This document shows, piece by piece, positions 17,582-26,278 of a DNA stretch of 64,000 nt. The DNA lies in the NCBI RefSeq assembly GCF_038066715.1, contig NZ_JBBUKT010000003.1, positions 186,001 to 250,000 of the forward strand, in the 5' to 3' direction. Both the position numbers and the translations under genes were made by a program. The first letter of the stretch is position 1. Each line of letters opens with the position of its first letter. The notes under the pieces were generated by a model. That model was not told the DNA's origin. It made no database searches and worked only from the letters and a program-made list of their open reading frames with translations. This DNA comes from Luteolibacter sp. Y139 (GTDB taxonomy: Bacteria; Verrucomicrobiota; Verrucomicrobiia; Verrucomicrobiales; Akkermansiaceae).

Positions 17582-18223
17582 TCAGGCGGCGGCGGTCTTC
17601 TTCTTGGCGGGGCGGACAGTGACGTAGCTGCCCTTGGCACCGGGGACGGCACCGGAGATCAGGATCACACCGTCCTCAGGGCGCACGGCGACGACCTTGA
17701 GGTTCTGGGTGGTGCGTGGCACGTCGCCCATGTGTCCGGGCATCTTCTGGTTCTTCCAGACGCGGCCGGGGGTGGAGCGGCAACCGATGGCGCCGGTCCG
17801 GCGGTGCATCATCGATCCGTGGGTCATCTTGAGACCACCGAAGCCGTGGCGCTTCACTGCACCTTGGAAACCGCGGCCCTTGCTGGTGCCGATCACGTCG
17901 ACCCACTGGCCGGCGGTGAAGGTGTCCAGACCGGTGTGCGTTTCCGGAGCGGCTTGGTCAGCCGGGAAGCGGAACTCCTGAATCAGATACTTCGGAGTGG
18001 AACCGTGCTTCTTGAAGTGGCCGAGCGAAGGCTTGTCCGTGCGGAACTCCTTCTTGTCGCCGTAGCCGACTTGAACAGCGGAGTAGCCGTCTTTTTCGAG
18101 GGTCTTCACCTGCAGGCAGGTGTTGCCGCTCACTTCGATGACGGTGACGGGGATCATGGCCTGGCTCTTCTCATCGAAGAGGCGGGTCATACCGAGCTTT
18201 TTGCCGAGAAGTCCGAGAGACAT
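17582..18223 (-). CDS. rplC: 50S ribosomal protein L3
   Basis: 213 residues starting MSLGLLGKKLGMTRLFDE. The extended loop reaching the peptidyl transferase centre is recognisable (SKGRGFQGAVKRHGFGGLKMTHGSMMHRRTGAIG), as is TPGRVWKNQKMPGHMG. It initiates 50S assembly. A short C-terminal KKKTAAA tail follows the last strand. It is 52 bp after rpsJ. Confidence 0.98.
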   Translation of the reverse strand: MSLGLLGKKLGMTRLFDEKSQAMIPVTVIEVSGNTCLQVKTLEKDGYSAVQVGYGDKKEFRTDKPSLGHFKKHGSTPKYLIQEFRFPADQAAPETHTGLDTFTAGQWVDVIGTSKGRGFQGAVKRHGFGGLKMTHGSMMHRRTGAIGCRSTPGRVWKNQKMPGHMGDVPRTTQNLKVVAVRPEDGVILISGAVPGAKGSYVTVRPAKKKTAAA

Positions 18224-18275
18224 GGCGGTAGTCGATTTGAAAGTTGAGAACTAAATGCGAGATCCGTCAGGGACC

Positions 18276-18584
18276 TCAGATGCGGATGGCGATGTCGACA
18301 CCGGCGGGAAGGTTGAGCTTCTTGAGCTCATCGACGGTGCGGGCGGTGGGATCGACGATGTCGAGCACGCGCTTGTGAGTGCGGATCTCGAACTGCTCGG
18401 CGGACTTCTTGTTAACGTGCACGGAGCGGTTCACGCTGAACTTCTCGATGCGGGTTGGAAGCGGGATGGGGCCAGCCACCTTGGCACCGGTGCGCTTGGC
18501 GGTTTCGACGATCTCCGCGGCGGAGCGGTCGATGGCGCGGTGATCGAAAGCGCGCAGGCGGATGCGGATCTTCTGGTTTTCCAT
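18276..18584 (-). CDS. rpsJ: 30S ribosomal protein S10 (NusE)
   Basis: 102 residues from the ATG at 18584 ([45 protein letters not shown]). Codons upstream of that ATG belong to the fusA-rpsJ gap. The [24 protein letters not shown] loop is typical. S10 is both a 30S head protein and the NusE partner of NusB/NusG in antitermination. tuf, which precedes rpsJ in many bacteria, is absent: fusA lies 34 bp upstream. Confidence 0.97.
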   Translation of the reverse strand: MENQKIRIRLRAFDHRAIDRSAAEIVETAKRTGAKVAGPIPLPTRIEKFSVNRSVHVNKKSAEQFEIRTHKRVLDIVDPTARTVDELKKLNLPAGVDIAIRI

Positions 18585-18618
18585 GGCGGTGGATGTTGTT
18601 TGAGATGTTGGGTAAATC

Positions 18619-20766
18619 TTAGTGGCCGCGATCGTTGACGATCTGCGTGAGGACATTGGTCGGCACCTGCTCGAAGTGTGAGGGCGTCATCGAGTAGGAA
18701 GCGCGGCCGGAAGAAATGGTGCGGACGTCGGTCGAGTAGCCGAACATTTCCTTGAGCGGGACATTCGCCTTGATGACGGCGAGCTTGCCCTTGGTTTCCA
18801 GGTTCTGGATCTGACCGCGGCGGCGGTTCAGGTCGCCCATCACGTCGCCCTGGTAGTCATCCGGAGTGGAGACTTCCACGGCCATGATCGGCTCGAGGAG
18901 GATGGCCTTCGCCTTCTTGAAGGCGTCCTTCATGGCGAAGATGGCGGCCATCGTGAAGGCGTTCTCGTTCGAGTCCACTTCGTGGAACGAACCGCCGAGC
19001 ACATCGACGTGCACATCGATCACCGGGTAGCCGGCGATGATGCCATTGGTCATGGACTCGCGCACGCCCTTGAAAACGGCATTGTGGAAATCCTTCGGGA
19101 TTTCACCGCCCACGATCTTGTTTTCGATCGTGAGGCCCTTGCCCTTTTCGTTCGGACGGACGGAGAGGCGAACGTGGCCGTATTGGCCGCGGCCACCGGA
19201 TTGCTTGACCAGCTTGCCGTCACCATTGGCTTCGCCGGTGATGGTTTCGCGGTAAGCGATCTGGGGAGCGCCGGTATTGGCCTCCACCTTGAACTCGCGC
19301 TTCAGGCGATCGACGATGATCTCCAGGTGGAGCTCGCCCATGCCGGAGATGATGGTCTGACCGGTTTCCTCGTCGGTCTTGACCTGGAAGGTGGGATCCT
19401 CTTCCGACAGGCGGGCCAATGCGAGGGCCAGCTTTTCTTGGTCGGCTTTGGTTTTTGGCTCAACCGCCATGGAAATGACGGGATCCGGGAAAGTGGGAGG
19501 TTCGAGAACGACGTCGTAGCCTTCTTTGGCCAAGGTGTCACCGGTGGTGACGTTTTTGATCCCGACCATCGCGGCGATGTCGCCGGCATAGCAGGCATCG
19601 ATGTCTTTATGCTCGTCTGCCTGGATCTGGATCAAGCGACCGACTCGCTCGGAGCGGCGGGTTCGCGGGTTGTAGACCGTGTCGCCCTTCTTGATGACAC
19701 CGGAATAGACGCGGAAGAAGACGAGCTTGCCGACGAATTTGTCCGCCCAGAGTTTGAAGGCGAGCGAGCAGAACTTCTCGTTGTCGCTCGTGTGGACCTC
19801 GATCTTCTCTTCCTCGTTGTCCGGGTTCATGCCGACGGCTGCCGGGATGTCGAGCGGACTCGGGAGATAATCGACGACGGCGTCGATGAGGTACTGGACG
19901 CCCTTGTTCTTGAAGGCGGAACCACCGGCGACAGGCACCAGCTTGTTCGCGATCGTGGCGCGGCGGATCGCCTGCTTCAGCTCTTCCGTCGAGATCGGCT
20001 CCTCCATGAGGAACTTCTCGCCGAGAACGTCATCCACATCAGCCACGGCGCTCACCAGTTCGGAGTAGGCCTCCTCAGCCAGATCCTTCTGGTCGGCGCT
20101 GAGTTCGCGGACCTCGTAGGTCGAGCCGAACTTGTCGTCGTCGTTGAAGTGGACTTCCTTCTGGTTGACCACGTCGATCTGACCGGTGAGGTAATCCTCG
20201 GCACCGATCGGGATCAGGATGCGCACGGCATTCGCTCCGAGCTTGTCCTTCACCTCGTGGACGACGTTGTCGAAGTTCGCCCCGACACGGTCCATCTTGT
20301 TGACGAACACGATCCGCGGAACGTGATACTTGGTCGCCTGGCGCCAGACCGTTTCGGTCTGGGGCTGCACCCCGGCGACAGCGTCGAAAACGACGATCGC
20401 TCCATCGAGCACGCGCAGGGAGCGCTCGACCTCGGCCGTGAAGTCCACGTGGCCGGGGGTATCAATGATATTCACCCGCTGCTCCTGCTTCGGGAACAGC
20501 TTGGTCACGCCCTCCTCCTCGCGCTGGAACCACTTGGTGGTCACAGCGGCAGAGGTGATCGTGATGCCGCGCTCGCGCTCCTGCTCCATCCAATCGGTCG
20601 TGGCGGCACCATCGTGCACCTCGCCGATCTTATGGATCATCCCCGTGTAGAAGAGGATGCGTTCCGTGAGCGTCGTCTTCCCGGCGTCGATATGCGCCGC
20701 AATCCCAATGTTCCGCGTCCGCTCAAGCGGATACGGACGATCGGGACTGTTGACAGTGGAAGACAT
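18619..20766 (-). CDS. fusA: elongation factor G
   Basis: 715 residues, the translocase GTPase. G motifs are visible: AHIDAGKTT (P-loop), DTPGHVDF (G3) and NKMDR (G4). The switch I region has [20 protein letters not shown]. Domains II to V follow, with [19 protein letters not shown] and the C-terminal [21 protein letters not shown]. The length fits classical EF-G. It sits between rpsG and rpsJ with 34-bp gaps on both sides. Confidence 0.98.
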   Translation of the reverse strand: MSSTVNSPDRPYPLERTRNIGIAAHIDAGKTTLTERILFYTGMIHKIGEVHDGAATTDWMEQERERGITITSAAVTTKWFQREEEGVTKLFPKQEQRVNIIDTPGHVDFTAEVERSLRVLDGAIVVFDAVAGVQPQTETVWRQATKYHVPRIVFVNKMDRVGANFDNVVHEVKDKLGANAVRILIPIGAEDYLTGQIDVVNQKEVHFNDDDKFGSTYEVRELSADQKDLAEEAYSELVSAVADVDDVLGEKFLMEEPISTEELKQAIRRATIANKLVPVAGGSAFKNKGVQYLIDAVVDYLPSPLDIPAAVGMNPDNEEEKIEVHTSDNEKFCSLAFKLWADKFVGKLVFFRVYSGVIKKGDTVYNPRTRRSERVGRLIQIQADEHKDIDACYAGDIAAMVGIKNVTTGDTLAKEGYDVVLEPPTFPDPVISMAVEPKTKADQEKLALALARLSEEDPTFQVKTDEETGQTIISGMGELHLEIIVDRLKREFKVEANTGAPQIAYRETITGEANGDGKLVKQSGGRGQYGHVRLSVRPNEKGKGLTIENKIVGGEIPKDFHNAVFKGVRESMTNGIIAGYPVIDVHVDVLGGSFHEVDSNENAFTMAAIFAMKDAFKKAKAILLEPIMAVEVSTPDDYQGDVMGDLNRRRGQIQNLETKGKLAVIKANVPLKEMFGYSTDVRTISSGRASYSMTPSHFEQVPTNVLTQIVNDRGH

Positions 20767-20800
20767 GGCGGAATGGGGAAGGAACTTCCCCTTGAATGAT

Positions 20801-21274
20801 TTACCAGCGGAAGTGGGCGAAGGCGCGGTTGGCCTGGGCCATCTTGTGCACGTCGTCGCGCTTGCGGACGGACGAGCCTTGGTTGTTGGCGGCGTCCTTC
20901 AGCTCGTTCGAGAGAGCGACGTGCATCGGAGTGCCCTTGCGACCGCGGGCGTATCCGACGATCCAACGCAGGGCGAGGGACTCGGAACGATCCGGGTTCA
21001 CTTCAAGCGGAACCTGGTAGGTAGCACCACCGACACGGCGGCTCTTCACTTCCACGCGTGGCTTGGCGTTCTCAATGGCGCGGGTGACGATCTCGAGCGG
21101 ATCGACGGTATCGGCGCCTTCGCTCGCCTTGTCGATGGCGGCATAGACGATGCGTTCCGCGAGGGACCGCTTGCCGTCGATCATCACCTTCGAAATGAGG
21201 TGACCCACGAGGGAGCTGTCGTAGCGGGAGTCCCGGCGATCGGGCTTGTGGAAAGTGCGCTTGCGGCGTGACAT
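20801..21274 (-). CDS. rpsG: 30S ribosomal protein S7
   Basis: 157 residues: MSRRKRTFHKPDRRDSRYDSSLVGHLISKVMIDGKRSLAERIVYAAIDKA, the beta-arm VGGATYQVPLEVNPDRSESLALRWIV and the C-terminal KRDDVHKMAQANRAFAHFRW. S7 nucleates assembly of the 16S 3' domain and contacts E-site tRNA. It lies 34 bp after rpsL and 34 bp before fusA. Confidence 0.98.
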   Translation of the reverse strand: MSRRKRTFHKPDRRDSRYDSSLVGHLISKVMIDGKRSLAERIVYAAIDKASEGADTVDPLEIVTRAIENAKPRVEVKSRRVGGATYQVPLEVNPDRSESLALRWIVGYARGRKGTPMHVALSNELKDAANNQGSSVRKRDDVHKMAQANRAFAHFRW

Positions 21275-21308
21275 GGTCGGAAAAGATTAAGGCTTTTTCG
21301 AAGCGGGA

Positions 21309-21728
21309 TTACTTCTTACCGCCCTTGCCACCCTTGGCAGGAGCTGCGGGTTGGCCCGGCTTCGGACGCTTGGCGCCGTACTTCGAGCGGCTCTGGCGGC
21401 GCTTGTCGACGCCGAGGGTGTCGAGCGAACCACGGACGATGTGGTAGCGGACACCTGGAAGGTCTTTCACACGACCGCCACGGACGAGCACGATGGAGTG
21501 CTCCTGGAGGTTGTGGCCTTCACCGCCGATGTAGGCGATGACTTCGTAGCCGTTGGTCAGGCGGACCTTCGCCACTTTCCGGAGAGCCGAGTTCGGCTTC
21601 TTCGGCGTGCGGGTCATGACCTGAAGGCAGACGCCGCGGCGCTGCGGGCAATTGCTCATCGCCGGAGACTTCGATTTCTCGATCGGAGTCTGTCGTCCTT
21701 TCCGGACGAGCTGATTGATGGTCGGCAT
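21309..21728 (-). CDS. rpsL: 30S ribosomal protein S12
   Basis: 139 residues, first gene of the superoperon. The decoding-centre loops [11 protein letters not shown] and [15 protein letters not shown] are present, with lysine at both classical streptomycin-resistance positions (wild-type form). The protein ends with a lysine/glycine/proline-rich tail ([17 protein letters not shown]), longer than in E. coli. AGGA lies 5 nt upstream of the ATG. Transcription probably starts in the gap beyond 21728. Confidence 0.98.
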   Translation of the reverse strand: MPTINQLVRKGRQTPIEKSKSPAMSNCPQRRGVCLQVMTRTPKKPNSALRKVAKVRLTNGYEVIAYIGGEGHNLQEHSIVLVRGGRVKDLPGVRYHIVRGSLDTLGVDKRRQSRSKYGAKRPKPGQPAAPAKGGKGGKK

Positions 21729-22209
21729 GGGATTCCTGCGTGGTTCGGTGTTCGCTGGATGCGTCGCCGGACAAGGAAGCGAGCGAAAAATCCCTCGCAG
21801 GAGCCTTTTGTCCGGAGCTGCACCCGATAGTGTTTGGAGAATGAAGCCATCCGCGTGGCAATGAATGCCGGTAGGCGGGTGGCGATGTGGGGCGGCGAAT
21901 CTAGGGATCGAAGGTCACCTGACAAGTCCTATTTCGGAAAAATTTTACGACCTGAAGACCCTTCGGAAGGTCAAATTTTTTAAGTTCTCAAAGCGCCTTC
22001 GAACACAACCTAATCTACTGAAAATCAGTCATATCGCCAACGCCGCGGCGAGCCTCTCTCTTCGATCTTCCCGCTTTCCTCACCCATTTCCCGAGGCCAT
22101 CCCACCTTCCGAAAAAGAATTCCGTCTCCATTTTCTGCTCCCAAACCGAGGCCCTGACACGGGTGGTGGGGGAAATCCACCCGCGGGGGGAAGTTCATGG
22201 CTTGGGGTC
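21729..22209 (-). promoter_or_regulatory. long non-coding leader upstream of rpsL
   Basis: 481 bp with no gene that looks real, between rpsL and the DUF937 gene, both on the minus strand. Bases about 21930-22150 are clearly richer in A and T than the surroundings, so the promoter of the ribosomal superoperon is expected here. In the minus direction a small hairpin (GACCT/AGGTC outer stem, GAAG/CTTC inner stem, 21949-21972) is followed by a T-rich run. A CGGGTGG/CCACCCG hairpin is at 22160-22183, just after the DUF937 stop. TTGACC and TAAAAT flank a spacing of 21 bp, too long for a good promoter match. No confident promoter can be named. Confidence 0.4.
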
Positions 22210-23220
22210 TCAGACCAACGCAGCCGCGACCCGCTCCATCGCTGCCTTTTCCTTATCGCTCACCTTTTTCCCGCCGAATCCGAGGAAGCCGCCTTCCTTG
22301 CTGGCCTCGGCGACATTCCGGGCGACGTCATTGACCAGCCGCCGGAAGGTGTCCACCTCGGCCGGGGCCTTGGTTTTCATCACCGCGGTCCCGTGGCGGA
22401 TGGTTTCCACCAGCTGGTCCTCGGCTTCGACCTCCCGCTTCAGCTCTTCCGCCTCGTGCGAGGTCAGGCCGCCGCCGAAGACGGTCCCGAGCAGGGAAAT
22501 CGGTGCCACGTCCTTCAGCAGCTCCACGCTGACCTGGTGGGCGGCCTTCATTTCGTCCATCGAGCCCTTGATGCCGGACGGCGAGGCCTTCGCGACCAGA
22601 CAGTAGGCTGCCATCGGCGCGATGTGGATTTCTTCCAGCTCCTCGGGCGTGAAGCGGGAACGGACGGCCTCCGCCTGATCCCCCACCGTCATGGCCAGGC
22701 GGACGAGACCGGCGACCTCGGCATTGGCGGGATCTTTTTGGAACTCGTCATTCCCCGCCTGGAGCATCCGGGCGAAGCCAGTGGCGTCCAGCCCCTGCTC
22801 TTTCGCGGTCTTGGCGAAATGCTGGCCGACCATCGGGACAATCATCCCGGCGAGCGGCGTGAGGTCGAAGCCCAGCTTCTTGCTGAGCGCCGAGACCATC
22901 GAGTTCACCCCGCCGCCGAACATCGACTGCATCTTGTCCGCCGCGGTCATGTCGGGGATGTTCCCCTTGAAGGCCGACGCCAGTGAGGAAAGCAGTCCGG
23001 GCTCTTCTTTCTGTGGCAGGGCTTGGAAAGCGGCCGCTGCCCCTGCGGGCGTGGCAACCTTGCGAGCCATGCTTCCGACGGCCAGGGCACTGAGGATCTT
23101 CATTGCCTTGTCGACCAACCCGGCATCAACGCCGAGGAACTTCGCCAGCTTGCCGGCGATCTCCGGTGTCACGAGCCCACCGAGCGATTTCACGAGGGAG
23201 TCCATAATAGTGGATTTCAT
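22210..23220 (-). CDS. DUF937-like protein with long C-terminal extension
   Basis: About 336 residues from the ATG at 23220. An ATG at 23205 is equally possible and neither has a clear Shine-Dalgarno. The N-terminal 60-70 residues (SLVKSLGGLVTPEIAGKLAKFLGVDAGLVDKAMKILSALAVGSMARK) match the DUF937 helical repeat. The rest is helix-rich, with a second glycine/methionine-rich helical region (MQSMFGGGVNSMVSALSKKLGFDLTPLAGMIVPMV) and acidic amphipathic helices near the C-terminus. No signal peptide or membrane segment is seen. Function is unknown. Single gene on the minus strand, upstream of the rpsL leader. Confidence 0.78.
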   Translation of the reverse strand: MKSTIMDSLVKSLGGLVTPEIAGKLAKFLGVDAGLVDKAMKILSALAVGSMARKVATPAGAAAAFQALPQKEEPGLLSSLASAFKGNIPDMTAADKMQSMFGGGVNSMVSALSKKLGFDLTPLAGMIVPMVGQHFAKTAKEQGLDATGFARMLQAGNDEFQKDPANAEVAGLVRLAMTVGDQAEAVRSRFTPEELEEIHIAPMAAYCLVAKASPSGIKGSMDEMKAAHQVSVELLKDVAPISLLGTVFGGGLTSHEAEELKREVEAEDQLVETIRHGTAVMKTKAPAEVDTFRRLVNDVARNVAEASKEGGFLGFGGKKVSDKEKAAMERVAAALV

Positions 23221-23418
23221 TCGCGGTTGAATTGCCCACAAACGGCCCCACGCAGGACCTCCCTTTTGCGAGCATCGGCCGCGATATCTCCCCGAGATAT
23301 CAAAGTCCACTCAATCCGGGATCAGATCTCGCAAACAGGATCGGGAAGATTCCAATCACTGCGGAGGCCTGCTGACGACGCGCTTGATTTAAGGACTCGT
23401 GCCGCCAACTTTGCGCCG

Positions 23419-23826
23419 ATGACGCTCCGTGGCGGTTTTTTGGTCATGCTTCCCCTGATCGCAACGATCACAGGATGCGCAACGGACCCTGCCAAGGAAC
23501 GCCCGATTCTCCGCTTCTACGAGCAAGCCCGGAAAAGGGCCAAGACGGGGGATACCCGCAGCCCGGTGGATTTGACCGGCCTGCAGATCACGGACGGCGC
23601 GCTGCCTGGCTGTCCGAGGTATCCCACCTTTGAGGAAAGCGCCTTGATCGTGAGCGACCCGGAAGACCGGCAGGCCGTGCAGATCATCGTGAATCCCCGG
23701 GTCAGCGGGTCCTTTCTGGATCCTGCGAAAAAGGACGAGGCGTTCCTTCGCGAGATGAGGGCAGAGCAAGAACGGAGCTTGCGACAATCCCGCTACACGG
23801 GCGTTTATCTGCTGGCGAGACCGTGA
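23419..23826 (+). CDS. small predicted lipoprotein
   Basis: 135 residues. The N-terminus MTLRGGFLVMLPLIATITGC is a lipoprotein signal with the lipid-accepting Cys at position 20. The mature part has PVDLTGLQITDGALPGCPRYPTFEESALIVSDPEDRQAVQIIVNP, with one further Cys, and a charged C-terminal helix (DEAFLREMRAEQERSLRQ). No family was recognised. It is a single gene followed by a convergent tRNA gene. Envelope location is inferred from the signal only. Confidence 0.72.
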   Translation: MTLRGGFLVMLPLIATITGCATDPAKERPILRFYEQARKRAKTGDTRSPVDLTGLQITDGALPGCPRYPTFEESALIVSDPEDRQAVQIIVNPRVSGSFLDPAKKDEAFLREMRAEQERSLRQSRYTGVYLLARP

Positions 23827-23861
23827 AACCGGAGATCGCGAAAAGGCTTCTCCGGGCATCT

Positions 23862-23936
<75 letters not shown>

Positions 23937-24051
23937 GTTACCAAGTGCTGCCCTCGCGGGCGGGCGGAGGCTCTAGCGCCGCCCGGCGCTACTGTCCATC
24001 GAAAAATCGTCTGCTTGCAGCACGTATTCCCGGTGCCAATTTGCCGCCTCC

Positions 24052-24561
24052 ATGAAGCCACTCCAATTGCTCGCCGCCATTGTCGCTCCCATCGGTCTCG
24101 CCATTGCCGCTGCCGGGGCCGAGCCCATCGATGTCGGAGCCGCCCTGCCGACCATCACCGCGAAGAATCAGGACGGCCAGGAAGTGAAACTCGCCGAGGC
24201 CGGTGCCGGCGGCTTCACCCTCGTCTACTTCTACCCGAAGGCGGATACCCCCGGCTGCACCAAGCAGGCCTGCTCGCTCCGCGACGCCTACGCCACCCTC
24301 ACCGACAAAAAGGTGAAGGTCTTCGGCGTCAGCATGGACGACGTGGCGGCCCAGAAGGCCTTCCAAGAGAAATACAAGCTCCCCTTCCCGCTCCTCGCCG
24401 ACAAGGAAGCCAAGGTCGCCGACGCCTTCGGGGTGCCCCACGCCGCGGGTTTCGCGAAACGCCAGGCCTTCCTCTTCAAGGACGGCAAGCTGGTCTGGCG
24501 CGATCTCGCCGCAGCCACCGACCAACAGGCGGCTGACGTGCTGAAGCAGATCGAAAAGTAA
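24052..24561 (+). CDS. exported peroxiredoxin (PrxQ/Bcp type)
   Basis: 169 residues. Residues 1-23 are a signal peptide (ends AAAGAEP), so it acts outside the cytoplasm, unlike E. coli Bcp. The peroxidatic Cys69 is in DTPGCTKQACSLRD and the resolving Cys74 lies five residues later, the atypical 2-Cys PrxQ arrangement. Thr66 and Arg77 complete the active site motif. It reduces hydrogen peroxide or organic peroxides using a thioredoxin-like donor. The PH-like membrane protein gene follows 15 bp downstream and may be co-transcribed. Confidence 0.94.
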   Translation: MKPLQLLAAIVAPIGLAIAAAGAEPIDVGAALPTITAKNQDGQEVKLAEAGAGGFTLVYFYPKADTPGCTKQACSLRDAYATLTDKKVKVFGVSMDDVAAQKAFQEKYKLPFPLLADKEAKVADAFGVPHAAGFAKRQAFLFKDGKLVWRDLAAATDQQAADVLKQIEK

Positions 24562-24576
24562 GGCAAGCGGCCCTCC

Positions 24577-25068
24577 ATGAAAGAGTTCGCTGCCCCTTGG
24601 GGCCTCACTCTGCGCTGGAGTTCATTCGGACTGGTGGCTTTCGCCATTTTGATCTCCGCGGCCACGGCGTTGCTGCCCAGGGGCATTCCGGCATCCGGCG
24701 CGTGGCTCGCAGCCGGGAGCATTCCGCTGATCTTGCTGTGCTGCCTGCCATTCGTGGTCCGCAGCTACACGATCGCCGGCGATGAATTGCTCATCCGCCG
24801 GCTGCTCTGGACCACCCGCCTGCCGCTCGCGGGCTTGAAATCGGCCGAAGCCCTGCCGCGGGCCATGAGCGGCAGCCTCCGGACCTGCGGCAATGGCGGC
24901 GGCTTCTCCTTCACCGGCTGGTACTGGAGCAAGGCGCTCGGAAGCTACCGCGCCTTCGTCACCGACCTGAATCGCACCGTGGTGCTGCGTTTCGAAAAAC
25001 GCACCGTGGTCGTCTCGCCCGCCGAGCCGGAGGATTTCGTGCGACAGCTCGCCCCTCAGCCATCGTAG
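24577..25068 (+). CDS. membrane protein with bacterial PH-like domain
   Basis: 163 residues. Two N-terminal membrane helices (about 15-34 and 42-61, the second ILLCCLPF) are followed by a beta-rich domain: YTIAGDELLIRRLLWTTRLPLAGLKSAEALPRAMSGSLRTCGNGGGFSFTGWYWSKALGSYRAFVTDLNRTVVLRFEKRTVVVSP. This matches the bacterial PH-domain pattern, in which the GNGGxFSFxGxYWSxxLGxYRAFVTDxxRTVVLR block is characteristic. Function is unknown. It lies 15 bp after the peroxiredoxin gene. Its last 13 bp overlap the convergent VOC gene. Confidence 0.82.
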   Translation: MKEFAAPWGLTLRWSSFGLVAFAILISAATALLPRGIPASGAWLAAGSIPLILLCCLPFVVRSYTIAGDELLIRRLLWTTRLPLAGLKSAEALPRAMSGSLRTCGNGGGFSFTGWYWSKALGSYRAFVTDLNRTVVLRFEKRTVVVSPAEPEDFVRQLAPQPS

Positions 25069-25547
25069 GCCGCCTTGAGCGCCGCGATATCGAGCTTCTT
25101 CATCCCCATCATGGCGGACATCGCTCGCTTGGCACCCTCGCCCTGCTCGCCACCGAACAACTCCCCGAGCATCGACGGCACGATCTGCCACGAGAGCCCG
25201 AAGCGGTCCGCCAGCCAGCCGCATTGCTTCGCCTCGGGCGCTCCGCCCTCGCCGAGCTTATCCCAGTAGTGGTCGATCTCCTCCTGCGTGTCGCATCCGA
25301 CGACGAACGACACCGCACAGCTAAACTGAAAGCTCGGCCCGCCGTTGAGCGCGGTGAATTTCTGCCCATCGAGCTCGAAGGACACCACCATCACCGAGCC
25401 CGGCGGCCGCCCGTGCTGCTCCTGCCCCGCCTCACTGTAGCGCGAAATCGCGAGGATCTTCGAATTCGGAAAGACGCTGCAGTAGAAATTTGCGGCTTCT
25501 TCGGCCTGGGTGTCGAACCAAAGGAAAGGGCTGATATTGGTTTTCAT
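25056..25547 (-). CDS. VOC family protein (PhnB/3-demethylubiquinone-methyltransferase-like)
   Basis: 163 residues, glyoxalase/bleomycin-resistance fold. ISPFLWFDTQAEEAANFYCSVFPNSKI, FELDGQKFTALNGGPSFQFSCAVSFVVGCDTQEEIDHYWDKL and AKQCGWLADRFGLSWQIVPSML are hallmarks of the PF06983 subgroup. The old name 3-demethylubiquinone methyltransferase is not supported by function. Its C-terminus is rich in Met and Gly (AMSAMMGMKKLDIAALKAAY), also typical of the group. The gene overlaps the convergent PH-domain gene by 13 bp and is divergent from the Pycsar-effector-like gene. Confidence 0.93.
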   Translation of the reverse strand: MKTNISPFLWFDTQAEEAANFYCSVFPNSKILAISRYSEAGQEQHGRPPGSVMVVSFELDGQKFTALNGGPSFQFSCAVSFVVGCDTQEEIDHYWDKLGEGGAPEAKQCGWLADRFGLSWQIVPSMLGELFGGEQGEGAKRAMSAMMGMKKLDIAALKAAYDG

Positions 25548-25696
25548 GAGCGGTGGTCGGATGGGGTCTTCTTCCTCCCAACGAACCGCAACCCGGTTTC
25601 AGGACACGGACAGCGGTTTCTCCCTCCCGCCGGGTAGCGCAACTTCGGCTGGGAACCAAGCCGCCGAGCAGATAGAAGGTCAGCCGCTTCCCTCCC

Positions 25697-26257
25697 ATGC
25701 CGCGCATCGACTTTCTCCGCTTCGCCTCCAAGCCACCGGTCTCCACTGGCAGCGAGCCTACGCCGCGCTCGTCCCCTCCCGATGAAGACGGACGCCTCAC
25801 TGCCATGGCCAAGGGCGTGAACGACGTGCTCAACTACTACATCCAGGTCACCGACACCAAGGCCTCCATCTTCATCGCTGGCAGCGTCGCCGCGGCTTCG
25901 TTCCTCCTGACCAAGTTCCCCGACACGATGCTGGCACGCGCCCTCTATTTCGTCGGTGCCGGCGGCCTCGGCATGGGCCTGGTGCTCGCCACCTTCGTCG
26001 TGCTGCCACGGCTTCCCGCCCGCAGCGGCGGCGGCAGCGTCTTCTGGGGCGACATCGCCGGCTGCTCCTGCGCGGCAGAATACTGCGGCCGCTTCGGCAA
26101 ATCCGCCGGCGCCGGCCTGCTCGATGAAGAATACAGCGCGCTCAACTACCACACCTCTCGCATCCTCAAGCAAAAGATCCGCGTCCTCCGCGCCGGGATC
26201 CTCTGCTTCCTCGGCGGCGTGATCGCGGCACTAGCGCAGTATCTGCTGCACGGGTGA
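25697..26257 (+). CDS. PycTM-like (Pycsar effector, DUF5706-type) membrane protein, no cyclase nearby
   Basis: 186 residues. After a 35-residue polar N-terminus comes the family signature: NDVLNYYIQVTDTKASIF, a first membrane helix (FIAGSVAAASFLLTKF), a second (LYFVGAGGLGMGLVLATFVVLPRL), the GGGSVFWGDIAGC..AEYC segment, the amphipathic DEEYSALNYHTSRILKQKIRVLR and a last helix (LRAGILCFLGGVIAALAQYLL). This order matches the Pycsar effector transmembrane family. In Pycsar defence the effector responds to cCMP or cUMP made by an adjacent PycC cyclase. No cyclase is encoded anywhere in this window, so this is either an orphan effector or a relative with another role. Neighbours are VOC (divergent) and a phosphoesterase (convergent). 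Confidence 0.8.
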   Translation: MPRIDFLRFASKPPVSTGSEPTPRSSPPDEDGRLTAMAKGVNDVLNYYIQVTDTKASIFIAGSVAAASFLLTKFPDTMLARALYFVGAGGLGMGLVLATFVVLPRLPARSGGGSVFWGDIAGCSCAAEYCGRFGKSAGAGLLDEEYSALNYHTSRILKQKIRVLRAGILCFLGGVIAALAQYLLHG

Positions 26258-26278
26258 AGCGGCTGCCTGCCATCCGGT

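Noticed and set aside
18982-20799. 605-codon plus-strand open frame.
   Set aside because: Antisense to fusA, which is unmistakable on the minus strand.
21865-22986. Plus-strand open frame spanning the rpsL leader and the DUF937 gene.
   Set aside because: Its first part crosses the AT-rich leader with no signal or domain, and the rest is antisense to the DUF937 gene.
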